Position numbers and translations under genes: made by a program
Notes under the pieces: generated by a model
What the model was told of the DNA's origin: nothing
Databases searched by the model: none
What the model saw: the letters and a program-made list of their open reading frames with translations, nothing else
Shown here: positions 63,967 through 64,000 of the stretch, piece after piece
Layout: each line of letters starts with the position of its first letter
Position numbering within the stretch: position 1 is the first letter of the stretch
NCBI RefSeq assembly: GCF_900232995.1
Contig: NZ_OCVX01000003.1
Span: forward strand, 3,385,220 to 3,449,219
Length of the DNA stretch: 64,000 nucleotides
DNA from: Mycobacterium simulans
GTDB lineage: Bacteria; Actinomycetota; Actinomycetes; Mycobacteriales; Mycobacteriaceae
Direction of reading: 5' to 3'

Positions 63967-64000
63967 CGGGCTTCTCCGCTTTCGCAGCGAGGACGAACGG

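Overview
The window is chromosomal DNA of a slow-growing Mycobacterium close to the M. tuberculosis/M. kansasii/M. marinum group. Supporting signs are the high GC, GTG/TTG starts, PPE genes, an MmpL-Pap-Chp-PKS lipid locus, an F420-type (Ddn-like) protein, and gene order on the left that I recognise from M. tuberculosis Rv2327 back to Rv2313c. All functional names come from reading the sequence and remembered family motifs; no database search was run.

Left core (1-20049): the 3' part of a phytase-like secreted protein; an FHA-ABC transporter whose ATPase motifs are almost all degenerate; a MarR regulator divergent from an ECF-type importer (S-component fused to two ATPases, then EcfT); an Lrp/AsnC regulator divergent from a DDAH-like/rocD/rocE/universal-stress operon for arginine and ornithine use; a divergent UspABC sugar importer; a TldD/TldE (PmbA) pair; an AhpD-like protein; a lipoprotein; a Ddn-like protein; and a tRNA with CAT anticodon.

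Integrated element (about 20051-37303, 17 kb): bounded by a 38-bp perfect repeat of the tRNA 3' half (20013-20050 and 37266-37303). It carries a tyrosine integrase, an excisionase, a nuclease-helicase with eight helicase-associated repeats, a divergent large protein built as six zinc-ribbon repeats, a PD-(D/E)xK nuclease and six more zinc-ribbon repeats, a MobF relaxase with a 12-bp hairpin just upstream, a SLATT + CD-NTase pair (CBASS-like), an AbiE toxin-antitoxin with a 52-bp palindromic operator, and a small secreted DUF732-like protein. No type IV secretion genes are seen, so it looks like a mobilizable rather than self-transmissible element. Past attR lies a decayed second integrase, the scar of an older element at the same tRNA.

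Lipid locus (37832-55013): a 3688-residue two-module type I PKS (KS-AT-KR-ACP / KS-AT-DH-ER-KR-ACP), divergent from a PapA-type acyltransferase, an MmpL exporter and a Chp-type acyltransferase. This is the toolkit of the sulfolipid and polyacyltrehalose loci, but with a PpsB+PpsC-like PKS instead of a methyl-branching one, which suggests a different exported acylated lipid.

Right end (55664-64000): a TetR regulator, then debris (amidohydrolase fragment, frameshifted integrase, P450 pseudogene, tail of a type III PKS) around a MazEF-like toxin-antitoxin pair, and finally two nearly identical tandem 789-residue PPE genes arising from a 2.4-kb duplication.
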